The position numbers were made by a program, and so were the translations under genes. A stretch of DNA of 64,000 nt from Amanita rubescens (Eukaryota; Basidiomycota; Agaricomycetes; Agaricales; Amanitaceae), in contig WION01000016.1 in NCBI GenBank assembly GCA_015039365.1, positions 124,001-188,000 on the forward strand. Reading direction: 5' to 3'. Below the pieces are notes generated by a model, which did no database searches, was not told the origin of the DNA, and was given only the letters and a program-made list of their open reading frames with translations. Shown in pieces: positions 36,411-48,700 of this stretch (position 1 is the stretch's first letter; each line of letters opens with the position of its first letter).

Positions 36411-37624
36411 ATGGCTGACGCCTTGGAAATCATCGTCTTTCTTGCCACTTTGGCTCTTAGCATAGCCATCGCCGTCCCACTCACTGGAGTCCTTGTTCGC
36501 TACAGAGCAAACTACAATCCAAAAGGTCTCCAGCTCGATGCTGAGGGTGGCGCGCAGCCCCATACCGGTCCCATCATCAGGTCCTACTTCACCATGTTTT
36601 CCAGAGTGTACAGAATAGAGGTAAGCCCCTATTTTATAAGCAATGATACCATCTAATGCATCTCCCGACCAGGGCATGGCAGGACTGTACAAGGGTTTAA
36701 GTAAGTCTTCTGGCAATCATATAAAGCATAGCCGTTCAATGTTCATTAGTGCCATCGATTCTGAGCACCCTAGTCATAGCTGCCTTCGTATTGGCACTCT
36801 TTAACCCTCCCAGGTTGCGACATGGAACCTACAAAGCTCCAGACGTTGGAATACTGGTTGAGTTGTCCCACACCTCGTATCCATGACACTCACTTATTCG
36901 TCACAGGCTACCCTTGGATATAGTATTATCTCGATGCTTGTTGCCCTCCCGACCGTCATACTGACCTATAGGTATTTCTGATCAGCAGTTTCTACTAAAC
37001 CCGGGAACTCACATCTGATCGTTAGAGCCATCACGACTCCCTACAAGTTGTCTTATTTCAATCTATTGCAATCTCTACGCGTTCTACTAACACCAACCGA
37101 GCGTCGTCGTCCTTGGATTCTTTATCTCACGCCAGGATTATTGCCTGCTCAAGTTACACATATCGGCATCGTCATACTCGGTCTTGCACCGTTGCGCCGA
37201 TTTTTACTCCCCGCTTTTGCAGACCCTTCTCTACCTGTCTCGGATACATCCATGTTGAACTTGATTATCTACTCGGGCATCGTCGTGCTCGGCGCCTTGA
37301 TCCTTACCCCGTTGGAAGTGATCGCAACACGACTCGCTATTCAGCGCAACCACGCATCTGCAGAATATAACTCTGTCTCGCAGGAAGCTGGAGGAGATGC
37401 TGAGAATGTTCCCGAGTACGGTGGCGATGAGGATGTTATTGGGTGCGTGTTATGTTCTTTTGGTCTGCTCTTCCTAACCTTCTCTCAGGCTCCGGAGTGA
37501 AGGGGATCCATATCTTGGGTTGGTGGACTGTGTCAAGCGAATAGTCGATGAAGAGGGCTGGTCTACGTTGTACCGCGCCTGGTGGCTTACTGTCGTGGGT
37601 GGATTGTCGAGTACCTTTGCATAA
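36411..37624 (+). CDS. Mitochondrial-carrier-like membrane protein
   Basis: A spliced gene starting at ATG 36411 in a good context (CCACCATGG): MADALEIIVFLATLALSIAI. Carrier-like features are ALSIAIAVPLTGVLVRYRAN, VYRIEGMAGLYKGLMPS in the first repeat, and the last-repeat segment DCVKRIVDEEGWSTLYRAWW. The central repeat carries LSYFNLLQSLRVLLTPTERR and several hydrophobic helices. It lacks well-conserved PxD/ExxK motifs in all three repeats, so it belongs to the divergent fungal carrier-like group. Substrate and membrane are unknown. The acidic loop EYGGDEDVIG precedes the last intron, and the stop is at 37622-37624. Confidence 0.7.
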
Positions 37625-37754
37625 GATCAGTACTACTGTAGTAATAAGTTCGTCACGGGAAACTCGGAATATATATGATGACGTTGTCGTGACATTGTGA
37701 CACATCGCTTAGTAATCCCTTTTCTGGAAGCCATCCAACTCATTCAACTTCACC

Positions 37755-38649
37755 ATGGCCTCACATTTGGTATGTCTTTATTCAATACCTGGCTTGACCC
37801 TCGTAACTGACTGGCGCGTCATAGGCGAATATCTTCGGTACTGAACAGGACCGTGTCAACTGTTCTTTCTATTATAAAGCAAGTATCTGCATACTTTTCG
37901 TATATGCGACACGCTAAACATTCAACTAGATTGGTGCATGTCGCCACGGGGATCGCTGTTCGCGAAAGCATATCAAACCACCCTTTTCGCAAACAATCTT
38001 GCTTCCCAACGTTTACCACAACCCCGCACATGACCCCATTTGCAAGTTGACCGAGAAGGAGCTTCAAGAGGGCTTCGATGCGGTTTATGAGGACTTGTAC
38101 TGCGAACTATCCAAGTTTGGGCACCTTTTGGAACTGCACGTAAGTTTGTTCTGTTCCTTGTGAAAGAATATTGGTTGTTCATCATGACAGGTCTGTGATA
38201 ATGTCGGAGACCATCTAATTGGGAACGTGTACGCGCGCTACGAGTGGGAGACGGAAGCCCAGGCTGCCGTGGACAACTGCAATCAGAGGTGGTATGCAGG
38301 TAAGTACTGTGCCGTTTTGCTCCGCTCTCTGATTTACTCTGTTACAGGACGGCCTCTTTATGCCGAGCTGTCCCCCGTCACTGACTTTAGGGAAGCTTGT
38401 TGCAGGCAAAATGAAAATGGAGAGTGCAATCGTGGCGGTTTCTGCAACTTCATGCACCTCAGGCTCGCTTCACCAGACCTTGTGAAGGAACTCCGGCACG
38501 GACAGAAGGTTGAAAGGAAATTGCATCCGCAAAAAGTCGAACATGGCGGAGGCTGGGAACCCAAGCCAAGAGAGGGAGGGCGTGGCAGGAGTGCAAGTCC
38601 CCATCGTCGCGGCGGGCACAGTGGTGAGGACAGGTGGACGAGGAAGTAG
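37755..38649 (+). CDS. U2AF1: U2AF small subunit (U2AF35)
   Basis: This protein recognises the AG at the 3' splice site. Exon 1 is MASHL. The first CCCH zinc finger is [20 protein letters not shown], followed by PPFSQTILLPNVYHNPAHDP, the U2AF-homology motif (EDLYCELSKFGHLLELHVCD, GNVYARYEWETEAQAAVDNC, AELSPVTDFREACC) and the second finger CRQNENGECNRGGFCNFMH. The short tail is Arg/Gly/Ser-rich (RGRSASPHRRGG). The intron interrupting the first finger (37879-37929) begins GCAAGT rather than GTAAGT; it ends CTAG. All other introns are GT-AG. Confidence 0.95.
37879..37929 (+). other. GC-AG intron inside the U2AF1 gene
   Basis: A 51-nt intron with donor GCAAGTATC after the AAA codon of FYYK and acceptor CAACTAG before ATTGGTGCATGT. 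Both flanking exons code the conserved first zinc finger in phase 0, so the position is forced by the protein. No GT donor nearby keeps the frame. Confidence 0.85.
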
Positions 38650-38729
38650 GCTATAGGTATGGCACATTGAACTTGTCAATGTCATTGCAGTGTTTATTTC
38701 GATGATAGTGTAAAGGTTATATCTCAGAC

Positions 38730-39534
38730 TCAAATCAATTGACCGTGATACTCTTCACGACCTCCATCCCGCAATAGCTGGGGCCATTGGACGAAGAATC
38801 TGCCAAGACGAATGAATGACGAGTTAGTCTATAGTTGATCGATAATACCTGTCTACTAATGGCAGAAGGAGCCGTCCGGACAGAGATAACTTTTTGACGC
38901 GGGCGAACGACTCTACGTAGATTATCTTGGATGCTGAGAGACCCAAAAACTTGATTGTGACAAGACATAAGCCTATGTCATACTGCGGGAAGAAAGAGAC
39001 GCAACTTTATTCATGTAAACGGCTATGCATAGAACGAAACAGGTCCCAGGCCCGTTGAGTAGTAGAAGATCGGCAAAAGCTGGTTTCTTCGCGACCAGTG
39101 GCTCCACCACAACATAGTAAATACAAGAAATAAGTGACAAAAGTGCACTCGGCGGAGTAGTCAATAGAGATTGGTGAACACGTCGCGCGCGAGGAATGAC
39201 GAGTATTCTATACTGCCCTTCTGAATGTTTGGACTTTTCTAGATCTGCAGCTTTCTTTACACTTAGGATGTCGCCTTCGCTGACGACGTATGTCCGAGGT
39301 TTGTATCGTTGAAAGTCTAATGCAGACACCAGCGTCAGCGCCTCTGCCGTATGGCCGCCTATTCAGGTCGGTCAGTGCTGAAACTACGACGTTGAATGAG
39401 AACACACCTGAGCCAAGGAACACGGCAAGACTACAGGTTTCATCCTTGCGCCGCGGCTGTCGGTGACTTTGAGGGAGGATGAAGTAAATGCGGGCGAGGG
39501 CCAATGACACGAGCACAAGTACTATGAAGAGCAT
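38730..39534 (-). CDS. ALG14: UDP-GlcNAc transferase membrane subunit ALG14
   Basis: ALG14 anchors ALG13 at the ER and together they add the second GlcNAc to dolichol-PP-GlcNAc. The ATG at 39534 gives a single N-terminal membrane helix (MLFIVLVLVSLALARIYFIL). The intron-spliced motif FLGSGGHTAEALTLVSALDF follows. Family segments are YKPRTYVVSEGDILSVKKA, YRILVIPRARRVHQS, PAFADLLLLNGPGTCFVLC, IIYVESFARVKKLSLSGRLL and the tail QWPQLLRDGGREEYHGQLI, stop 38730-38732. Introns are about 50 nt. The start codon lies 56 bp from that of the divergent CDC23 gene. Confidence 0.94.
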
Positions 39535-39590
39535 CACTTACCGGATTTGGCAATTACACGCTCCATTGACGGACGCGTTCATGGTCATGG

Positions 39591-41919
39591 CTTCCGTTGT
39601 GACATGCGTCGATGCGCAGATAGTCAGCGACATTCGAGATGCAATAAAAGAGTGTTCAGAAAGAGGTCTAGCAGTTGCTTCCAAGTGGTATGATATCTGG
39701 TAGTATAACGATTTTCGGACACTGATATTCTCGCTAGGGCGTCTGAACTCCTACTTTCGATACCGTCAGGAAAGAGAAAGGTATCCTCGGGGACAGTTAC
39801 ATTTCAGACATCGACTCCAGCTCGGACTCGGTCGCCTCATGGCGGTTCACCAGGTCCGTCACACGCTCTGGCGCAGTTGTCTGCAACGCCGGCTTATCCA
39901 TATCCGGTGAGGCACGCTTCATCATCCGAAGATGTCGAGCTCGATTTGGAGAGTCAAGAAGAGGACATTTTAGTTGCTGCGCGCGCCTGTATGGATGCAA
40001 GAGAATTTTCACGCGCAGTCCATATGCTAAAGGAATGCAGAAGCACAAAGGCTCGCTTTCTTAGTACATACTGCCAATTTATTGTGAGTCTTCCTTGAGC
40101 TCCTGCACGTGCGACCTGGTAAAGATGGTGAAAGGCAAGCGAAAAGGGAGCTCAAAGAGATTGGCATAAACTGGACAGTAAGTCTTGTACATCGGCAACA
40201 AGCACCGTCTGAGTTGATCGAGGTAGACAACCGTCATCAGCCACCAGTTCCCATAAATACATCTCTTCAGGATCTTCTTGAGGCAGTCAAAAACGCCACC
40301 GATCCATGGCTTTTATTTCTGTATGTTTGGGAAGGTTGTTCACGTTAACTTACTCATGATTTTGCAGGAAGGCTTTATTCCTGTCGCGGCTGTCTAGACG
40401 AGAAGAAGCAATCGAAAGTGCCCTATTGTCTATATTGGGATTTCCGTGGAATTGGTCCGCGTGGACACTCCTAGGCAGTTGCATTGGCGACGGAGAAGAG
40501 GTAATTCATAGTTTGAAACCGAGTGCATTTTTTGACTTGGGACAGTTATCCTCTTTGGTCCAATTACTACCGTTACCTCCCTCACACCCATTGGTGCATA
40601 TGTTTCAGATCAAGACTCTGAATGAGCTTCATAATCCCTCAGAGCATGAATTAAACCTATGCGATAGATTGCTCAGTCAGGATTTTTTCCCTGATAGCCT
40701 TTGGATAATGAGCTTACGCGCTTGTGTCTTGTATCATCTGCATGGTTCGTCCGTTCGATCCTGTATTTATTTTCTGATTTGTATCAGATTTCTCTCAGGC
40801 GGAAGTTCAGTTTGAACGTATTCTGGCACTGGATCCATATCGCATCGACGATATTGACGTGTTTTCAAATATTCTATACGTGACAGACAACAGATTAAAG
40901 TTGTCTAAGCTTGCACATGAGTTCCTTGCATTAGACAAGGATCGGCCGGAAGTGTGCTGTTTGGTTGGTAGGCTGTGATCCTTGTACCGAACCAAAGCGC
41001 TCCACACTGATGGCGCTACGCAGGAAACCACTATTCACTTCGTACAGAGCATGAAAAAGCTGTCAAGTATTTTAGGCGCGCTACGCAGCTCGATCGAACT
41101 TACCTCTCTGCATGGACTTTGATGGGACATGAATACGTTGAAATGAAAAACTCACATGCCGCAATCGAGGCCTATCGGAGAGCAGTGGGTATGATCATTG
41201 CATCATTCAAATAACGTCCGTTGAAGCGTTGATCCTGATAGACGTCAATCGAAAGGACTACAGAGCTTGGTATGGCCTTGGCCAAGCATATGAACTTCTT
41301 AGCATGCACCATTATGCACTGCACTATTATCAACATGCTACAGCTCTAAGGTGCATAACTTTTATTTGATGTCATATAGGTACTAATCTTCAAAAGACCT
41401 TATGACGTACGACTATGGCAAGCTCAGGGAATATGTTACGAAGAGATAAGGAGGTACAGTGACTTCATCAGTATTCGTACCGCTGTATAACATTCTTAGA
41501 TATCGGGAAGCTATTGAATGCCTCAAACGTGCACTTATCCCAGCAGATCCTCGTGAAATCACCATCAACTTTAAACTTGCAAAGCTCCATCAGCTGCTAG
41601 ACGAGCCCATGGAAGCTGTCGCATACCACCGCAGAGTGGTAGAAGTGTGCCAAACAGACAGTTAGGCTTGTTACAATGTGATTTCGATCCGATGCTTATT
41701 AGTATTCATTTAGTGCGGCCTATTCAAGACTATGCCAAATCAAGTATGGCAGTGGCAGAATACCAATTACAAATTCCTGACGGGGATCTACTACTGGCTA
41801 GAGAATATTTGGAACGAGTAGCAGGTAGCAATGCGGAAGAAGCAGGACAGGCAGGGGAGTTGCTGAAAGTTGTCAAAATTGCAATGGAAGAGAGAAAGAC
41901 GGGGGAAACGGCAGGCTAG
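39591..41919 (+). CDS. CDC23: Anaphase-promoting complex subunit 8
   Basis: A TPR scaffold subunit of the APC/C ubiquitin ligase. The N-terminal APC8 region reads [20 protein letters not shown], then an insert, then [20 protein letters not shown] and [20 protein letters not shown] repeats follow: [100 protein letters not shown] and [20 protein letters not shown]. About nine introns were resolved in frame, including a 41-57-nt intron before [12 protein letters not shown]. The start ATG at 39591 (MVMASVV) has an alternative ATG at 39597. The gene ends at 41919. Confidence 0.93.
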
Positions 41920-42007
41920 AAATAGCGATGTGTAGAACCGACCCTAAATAGCACACATTGCGGTCACGGGCTCTGACAAGTCCAAAGCATAACAAAGCAA
42001 GCGAGAA

Positions 42008-43360
42008 ATGTCGCAAAGCCTCAATTCGCCTCTTGCTCCTACTGCAACCGCCAACCAGCCAAATGCTGTATCGCAGGGCACCCCCCAGGCCATCCCCCGG
42101 TCCCTCGCCTCAGCGGCGTCTGCTGGGCCTTCGACATGGCAACCTCCATCACACTGGAACGTAGATCAGACCGCGTCTCCTTACCAAGCCAAAAACACTG
42201 CCAGGCTCAAGTCGCGCCTACCAGAAGAACAGGAAATTATAGCCCAGACGGCTGCAAGGTCTTTCGCTTCTTTTTCGCTAATCTACGCGTGCTCAAGCGG
42301 CCCCTTTCCGTAGACTCGCGTCGCATTTAGCATCCGATCAAGCAGCTGTATTGAAACCTGACATAGATACCCCCTTTGTGGACTATAGAGACGTTGTGAA
42401 CCGATTGCTTCCCTATCATGTTTTTCAGCAACCTCAGGAAGACCTTGCGAACATCGTACATGATAAAAAAGGGAAAGGGAAAGCTACCGAGAATGATCTT
42501 GGGGCTGAAATAGCAGGTTAGTTGGCAGCATCCTCAAATGGTCACATTGGACTCAAAATACGTGCCCAGAGACTAAATTTGCTCTGGGATGCTTCAAACG
42601 GAAGGAAGCTTTAAAAAGGAGGTTCAGAAAAGTGGCAGCTCGATCTGCGAAGGTGGGTGCTAGCATATACGCCGTCGCAAGGGCATACAGCTGACCTGTC
42701 CATCAGCGTGAGGCATTCGATGACCAAGCCTATGTTTTGGCTCAAGCCGTTTTGGATGCGGACCGGGTGGATATGACATGGCTCAACAACGAGCTTCGAA
42801 CCGCAAGAGCAGAACTAGACAAGATTGAGAAGGACAAGCGCGCAATTGCAAATGCATCCCGTGCTTCAACAATGCAGAACGCATACGCCCACTATTACCG
42901 CAGCTATCCATTTGCGTATGCGCAACCATATGGAGCACCGGCTTCTATTCCTTCCAGTTCCATGACAACTTTTTCCGTCATTCCGTCAGCGCCGCAGCCT
43001 GTGGCTACTAACACTCCATACCAAGCAGGGGCGGCCATTCCCGTGCAATTGCCCGTTGCGTCGTTGCCTGCATTGCATGCCCTGGGTATCGTGCCTGTGC
43101 CTGCTTCATCTTTACCAGAGGGTCAAGCTCAACCTCCAGCTGTCCTTCGCGGATCCACGGCCAATGGAACTATGCTTAGTCTGGAGATTAATGTGTCGCT
43201 GCTACAATCGGCGCAGATGAGTGGATTGGCGATGGTACTAAACTCATTAATGTCTCGAAGCGGGGTTGGAAGTAATTATTCCACTACTACGGGCGCTAGT
43301 GCGTCACAGACATCTGTGTCAAATGGGGCGCCCAAGACAAATGCAGGGCCAGCTGGATAG
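42008..43360 (+). CDS. GLTSCR1-domain protein (BICRA-like)
   Basis: The central region carries the GLTSCR conserved domain: DYRDVVNRLLPYHVFQQPQE, ETKFALGCFKRKEALKRRFR, QAYVLAQAVLDADRVDM and LNNELRTARAELDKIEKDKR. In animals this domain defines BICRA/BICRAL subunits of the non-canonical BAF remodeller; a chromatin role here is inference. N- and C-terminal parts are Pro/Ala/Ser/Gln-rich and probably disordered. The first intron runs 42259 to about 42314 (acceptor CCGTAG) and keeps frame into LASHLASDQAAVLKPDID. Two further introns follow. It starts 88 bp after CDC23 on the same strand. Confidence 0.82.
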
Positions 43361-43526
43361 AGAGGTACGGATAAGAAATAACCCGAGTCGGGTCTTGTTT
43401 TAATTTAAGACATCAATGCATCATCCATCATGTCATGCGCTGTAGCTTGTTCGCTTTCATCCTTCGTTTATATTCCTGGCGATTTCTGCTGCAAGTCTTT
43501 CATTATTTTCTTCTCTACTGTAAGCC

Positions 43527-46500
43527 ATGCCCAACGCCTTGCCGCAGGCGAGTGACCCTCTCGCTCCGCCCTCGTCCACTTCCTGGAGGCGTGACAGACT
43601 GTTGAGCATTGGCAGCAGTTCCTACACCGCGGCATCACCTATCGACGATGTTGACGTAGGTGGCATCGAAATCGAGGATTCTCCCGTGCGCATACGTCCC
43701 CATACTGAATTCTCTCCCCTGCAAGAAACGCCCATTTCTCATTCTTATGGCACTGTCTCCACATCAATCGACGAGGGAATGTTCAATAGACGTTCCATAA
43801 GTAACCTCAAAGGAACATCGCCCAGACGATCATCTATTCCACTTTTTCGATCGTTGACCAATCCAGGCGTCCAGACTTCAGGTTTTCGTGACCTCGCTTC
43901 TCGCTTGAAGGCGCAACGTCCGATATCTGCCTACGATGCAGCTCTCCGCACAGGGGGCGACAGCGAACAAGACGCAGATGCTAGAATCAACGGTATCCGT
44001 GTTTGGTACTCATCTTACTCATCAATCGACTGGTTGCATGACGCTATCAAGGATTCCGTTCGCTTCTCGAGACTTAGAAGACGCAAAACCATCCGTGCCC
44101 GTATCCGCCTCTTCATCGACAAAAGCCTTGGGTGGGTTATTGTGACCATAGTTGGTGTCTTGACAGCCATCGTTGCCTTCCTTGTCGTGCGTAGCGAACA
44201 ATGGTTATTCGATTCTGGAGATGGCTATTGCACGCGCTCTTGGTTATTGCCGAAGCGCTTTTGCTGCTCTGTTATGGATGACGTCGCTGCCTGGAGTCCG
44301 ACTGTTATTAAACAGTCTTGCCCTGAATGGCGAACTTGGGCAGAGGTTTTTCAGCATACCCCAGGCGAACCTCTAGGCGAAATAGTCCAGTATATAGCGT
44401 ACACGATCCATTCCGTAAGATTTCCAACCTATTGACTGATCACACGAGCACTTAAACTTATCCTCCTCCTCAGATCATACTTGCCCTAGCTTCCTGTTAC
44501 CTTACCATCTCCTTGACTAATTCGAGCACCTTTGTAACTCGCAAGGAGTCCGGAGTGTTATCTCCTTATTTTCAGGACTCGAAGGAGCAAGAGGGCAAAC
44601 AGACTGGTGGTAGACGAAGCATCTTGTATTATGTAGGTTGCGCCATATTCGACTTTTGGATATATTAGATCTGACTGTGTCTCTAGGCTGCCGGTAGTGG
44701 AATACCCGAGATCAAAACCATCCTGTCAGGTGAACTATGCCCAGTAATCCTATCTCATATTAGCTGAAACTTGAGCCAGGCTTCGTAATCCATGGGTATC
44801 TTGGTGGACGTACCTTGTTTACAAAATCCGTCGGCCTCGCACTATCTGTTGCTTCTGGACTATCACTAGGCAAAGAAGGACCTTTTGTGCACATTGCTAG
44901 TTGCATCGGCAATATAATTAGTCGCTTCTCTAGTAAATATGAGAACAATGAAGGTTGGCTTCTGAGTTCTTGGCTTACGTTTGTCTGACGCCGTTTAAGC
45001 CAAGCGAAGGGAAATACTGAGCGCAGCCTGTGCGGCGGGGGTCGCTGTGGCATTTGGTGCTCCCATCGGCGGAACATTATTCAGCTTGGAAGAGGTGTCA
45101 TATTTCTTCCCGCCAAAGGTAAGCCTGAGTGCCTAACCTGCATCATCCATCCTAACTCTCTATGTTAGGTCATGTGGAGAAGGTCTGTGCATATGTGGTA
45201 TCATCGGGTGATCGAATTACTGAATCCTCGATGTAGTTTTTTCTGCGCCACCATCGCTGCCATTACGTTGAAGGTGCTTGACCCTTTTGGTACTGGGAAA
45301 TTAGTGCTTTTCCAGGTTACCTATGACAAAGTAACGCGGTTCATTTCCAGAAACCGTTGTTTGATAACCGAATACCTACTAGGATTGGCATTACTACGAA
45401 CTTTTTCCATTCCTCTTATTGGGAGTATTCGGTGTATGATACCTTACAACGCATTCTCAGCGATGTGCTAACACGTACAACAGGGGGTCTATGGAGCCTA
45501 CTTCTCAAAGCTCAACTTCCGCTGGTCCAGGGATGTTCGCGGCAAAACTTTTCTAGGGTCGCATTCCATGCTTGAAGTTGTTATCGTACGTCCGCATGCT
45601 ATCTGCCCCTGCCACATCTATAACCATATATGCTCATAGATAGTGCTTGTTACCACCTTTCTATGCTTCCTTAACCCTTTCACGCGTATGAGCGGGACTG
45701 AACTGGTTTACACTCTATTTTCGGAATGTAAACCTGGCAATAGCCACGAAGGCTTGTGCATCGTTGACCCTACGTCATTCCATACAATTTGGCCTGTTAT
45801 TCGGGCTATTGGTGTAGCGATGATTGTCAAGGCTGTGCTGACCATAGTCACGTTTGGTATCAAGGTTCCTGCTGGTATTTTTATTCCCACACTTGGTGTC
45901 GGTGCTTGTGCAGGCAGGATACTGGGCATAGGAATGCAATGTCTGCAGTTGCAATATCCAAACGCGGTCTTGTTTCGTTCATGTAAAGGAGACCTCAATT
46001 GTAAGCTGCTGCTGTCTCGGCTGCACTTTTCTGACGTTTCATCCCTTCAGGTATTGTTCCCGGTCTTTATGCTATGAGTGGGGCCGCCGCGGCCCTGTCA
46101 GGTGTAACTGTAAGTCCGAACATAGTAATGATGGGTTGCACACTCAAAAAGTTTAGCGAACTACTGTATCCTTGGCTGTTATCATGTTTGAGTTGACAGA
46201 TACACTTACTTATGCCGTACCTGTCATGATCTCGGTCCTTGTCGCCAAGACTGTCGCGGATGCTTTGGAGCCCAAAGGGATCTACGATTTAGTCATAGAC
46301 CTGAGCCAGTTGCCACATCTGGATTCCAAGCATGAATACCTATGGGGAATTCTGCAAATAAGCGATGTGGTACGTTACATGGTTTACAAATTTTGATCCT
46401 CTTCAAGTTCAAAATCGATGATTTCATAGACAGTCAGGGATGTAGAGGTTATTCGGTTAGACAGGAAGAATACGGTCAGAAGTTTACGTGACCAGCTGTT

Positions 46501-47091
46501 CAAGCTCCTGGCATCAGGTCATGACGACAGCGGCTTTCCTATACTCAGGAAAGACTCGAGTGATGAGGATGGTATGAGGTTGGTTGGATATATCGGTGCT
46601 AATGAATTGGAACATGCATTGAGTACGTTCGATCATTGCTCCCGTATTACCCTTCCGCTAACGCACCTACAGGTGTTGTGGCTGATAACGGCGACGATGA
46701 AGTTCACTTCCACGCAGCATATACTCACGACCTAGCCGCTTCATCCATATCATCCCTGTTCGACGCTACCCACGGTGAAGCAAGGGATCCGTTTGACTTC
46801 ACACCGTACATGGACCAAGTACATATTCATTCTGGCCTTCATGGAATCATCAAATCTAACATGACCGCAAAATAGGCTCCGCTGACGATGCAGTCTAATT
46901 CACCCATGGAAATGTTACATCAATTTTTCGTCAAGCTAGGAGCAAAATACGTTATAATAACGGATTCCGATGGTTATTGTAGGTACCCTTTCTATCGGTT
47001 CTGAACCAAGTGCTAATTCGTTCCAGACGAGGGGCTGATCGATAAAAAGACATGGCTAGCCTTTTTGAGTGACCTGGAAGAGAAAACATGA
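43527..47091 (+). CDS. CLC-type chloride channel/proton antiporter
   Basis: An intracellular CLC protein of the Gef1 kind, which acidifies or supplies chloride to Golgi and endosomal compartments. A long cytosolic N-terminus precedes the first helix ([20 protein letters not shown]). Selectivity-filter motifs are [33 protein letters not shown] (gating Glu present) and [17 protein letters not shown]. Also seen are [38 protein letters not shown] and [20 protein letters not shown]. Two CBS domains form the C-terminus, ending [19 protein letters not shown]. The many introns were resolved in frame, including one whose donor follows VFGG. The gating glutamate suggests exchange rather than a pure channel. 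Confidence 0.93.
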
Positions 47092-47344
47092 CAATGTTTG
47101 TTCTCATATTTCAAATTGCTTCGATTTTTTGATCATTCATCATCGTTACCAAACATATTACACCCGCGTTATCCGAGGTTATCCGAGAGCGCTCATTAGG
47201 CTTCATTAGGAGGCATGAAGGACTGTAGTCTAAGTATTGTACGATCAAATGCATGTATGTACGTAGTGCATTTATTTACCTTTGTTTGAAATTCAAGGCT
47301 CCGCGCATCTGACCACAAAATATCATTCAAGTCAACGTATCATC

Positions 47345-47962
47345 ATGGCCAACGCAGGACTTGGAGTTCCTGTCAAATTATTACATGAATCTCTCGGACA
47401 TGTCATAACAGTTGAGCTCAAAACGGGCCACCTTTACCGCGGCAAGCTAGCAGAGGGTATGATTTTTTTCTTCGCTTGCGACCCAGGTACTGATTAGCGT
47501 ACAACGCAGCGGAGGACAATCTGAATATATCACTAAAGGACATAACAGTGACAGGAAGGGATGGTCGTGTATCGCAGTTGGAGCAAGTCTATATCAGAGG
47601 TAGCATGATACGATTTTTCATCGTGCCGGACATGCTGCAGAATGCGCCAATGTGAGTCATCGGTTATCTTCAAATAGATCATTCGCCTATTTACCATCTG
47701 CGATTGAACATAGGTTTAAACGTGTTGGACCAAATGCGATGCGGGGTCGGGGTATCGGAACGGCCCGTGGTCGCGCAACTATCATGAGGGGTACGTTCGT
47801 TTCTCTGGTTTGGGCGAGTCTTTGACTAATCAGTCTTTTTCACCTCATTCAGCAAACGGTATGTGGTTGATTTTTTTCTTTCCAGGGACGACGCTAAACC
47901 CATTTTCCGTAGCTCGACGTGGACGTGGTGTTGCTCCGTTGGCCCGCGGAATTAGGCGATGA
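47345..47962 (+). CDS. SMD3: Small nuclear ribonucleoprotein SmD3
   Basis: A core Sm-ring protein of spliceosomal snRNPs. The Sm1 motif is [20 protein letters not shown] and the Sm2 motif is [17 protein letters not shown]. The Arg/Gly tail ([28 protein letters not shown]) is the usual target of arginine methylation. Several short introns interrupt the gene; the first separates KLAE from [11 protein letters not shown]. The last intron before ARRGRG is about 45 nt. The start is [12 protein letters not shown] at 47345 and the stop is at 47960-47962. Confidence 0.94.
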
Positions 47963-48248
47963 AACTATATCTCGTGCCAGTTGTGGCAGTGCATCGACCG
48001 CCGGTATCTGCTTGTGGAGTAAAAAGTCCCTGGTCTAGGCCCTGATATTTTCTACGACTCAGTTTCATTCATGTACCTAAAAAGACGTAGTGTACATTCT
48101 GTAAATTTACGGTTTCGGGGTAAAGAGGGCCCTAGATTACCGGGCTGAAAAATACTGCCGGATTGGTAAGACAATTTTCAACGACAAAGTGATAGCGGCT
48201 CAAGCGCTCACCGCCCATTTGCAAATCTCCATGGCTGTACAAAAAATT
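47963..48248. other. Intergenic region, SmD3 / SDHAF4 (convergent)
   Basis: 286 bp of 3' flanks between convergent genes. I see no ORF or structured element in it. Confidence 0.55.
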
Positions 48249-48593
48249 TCAGAAGTCTGACACACGTCCTTTGAAGCTCCAATCGCCCTCAACCCAGTGG
48301 TGGACCGGTTCGTGCTTTGGACCACCCTTCTCTCCTGTCGCAGGGTTTGTGTCGCCTTCGAACTCGCGGGAATCAGGATGACGCGCAGGTTCTGGAAGAG
48401 AAGGTGAGGACTGGGCACGACGGACGAGATCCTCGAATTCGCGTTGCTGCTGTTGTGGAAGGGGCGGAGGGGCGGGACGATTCAGGTTTGAGGCGAACCG
48501 GGCGAAGGATGAGCGCAGGACGGCTCGAGACGAAGGGGTTAGGAACATGACGAGGCCATCAAGCGATCTTTTCACACGAGTCATCCCTACCAT
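48249..48593 (-). CDS. SDHAF4: Succinate dehydrogenase assembly factor 4
   Basis: A single-exon gene for a small mitochondrial chaperone of flavinylated Sdh1. The diagnostic C-terminal block is EFEGDTNPATGEKGGPKHEP, followed by GDWSFKGRVSDF, the family's invariant end. The N-terminus is Arg/Ser-rich and acid-poor (SSRAVLRSSFARFASN), fitting a mitochondrial presequence. Three in-frame ATGs are possible (48593, 48584, 48548); I list the longest. The divergent start of the first transcription factor is 107 bp away. Confidence 0.9.
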   Translation of the reverse strand: MVGMTRVKRSLDGLVMFLTPSSRAVLRSSFARFASNLNRPAPPPLPQQQQREFEDLVRRAQSSPSLPEPARHPDSREFEGDTNPATGEKGGPKHEPVHHWVEGDWSFKGRVSDF

Positions 48594-48700
48594 TCACCTC
48601 GGCACGTGATGAAATTACATGACATACATGTAGTAGTCCGGGATGCGCACCAAAATATATATCTCCGCTCTCAGACATCGCTCCTTCATCTTCCATCTAC

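Noticed and set aside
42250..42320. Apparent frame mismatch in the GLTSCR1-domain gene
   Set aside because: Using the later acceptor CCGTAG keeps the frame into the conserved domain.
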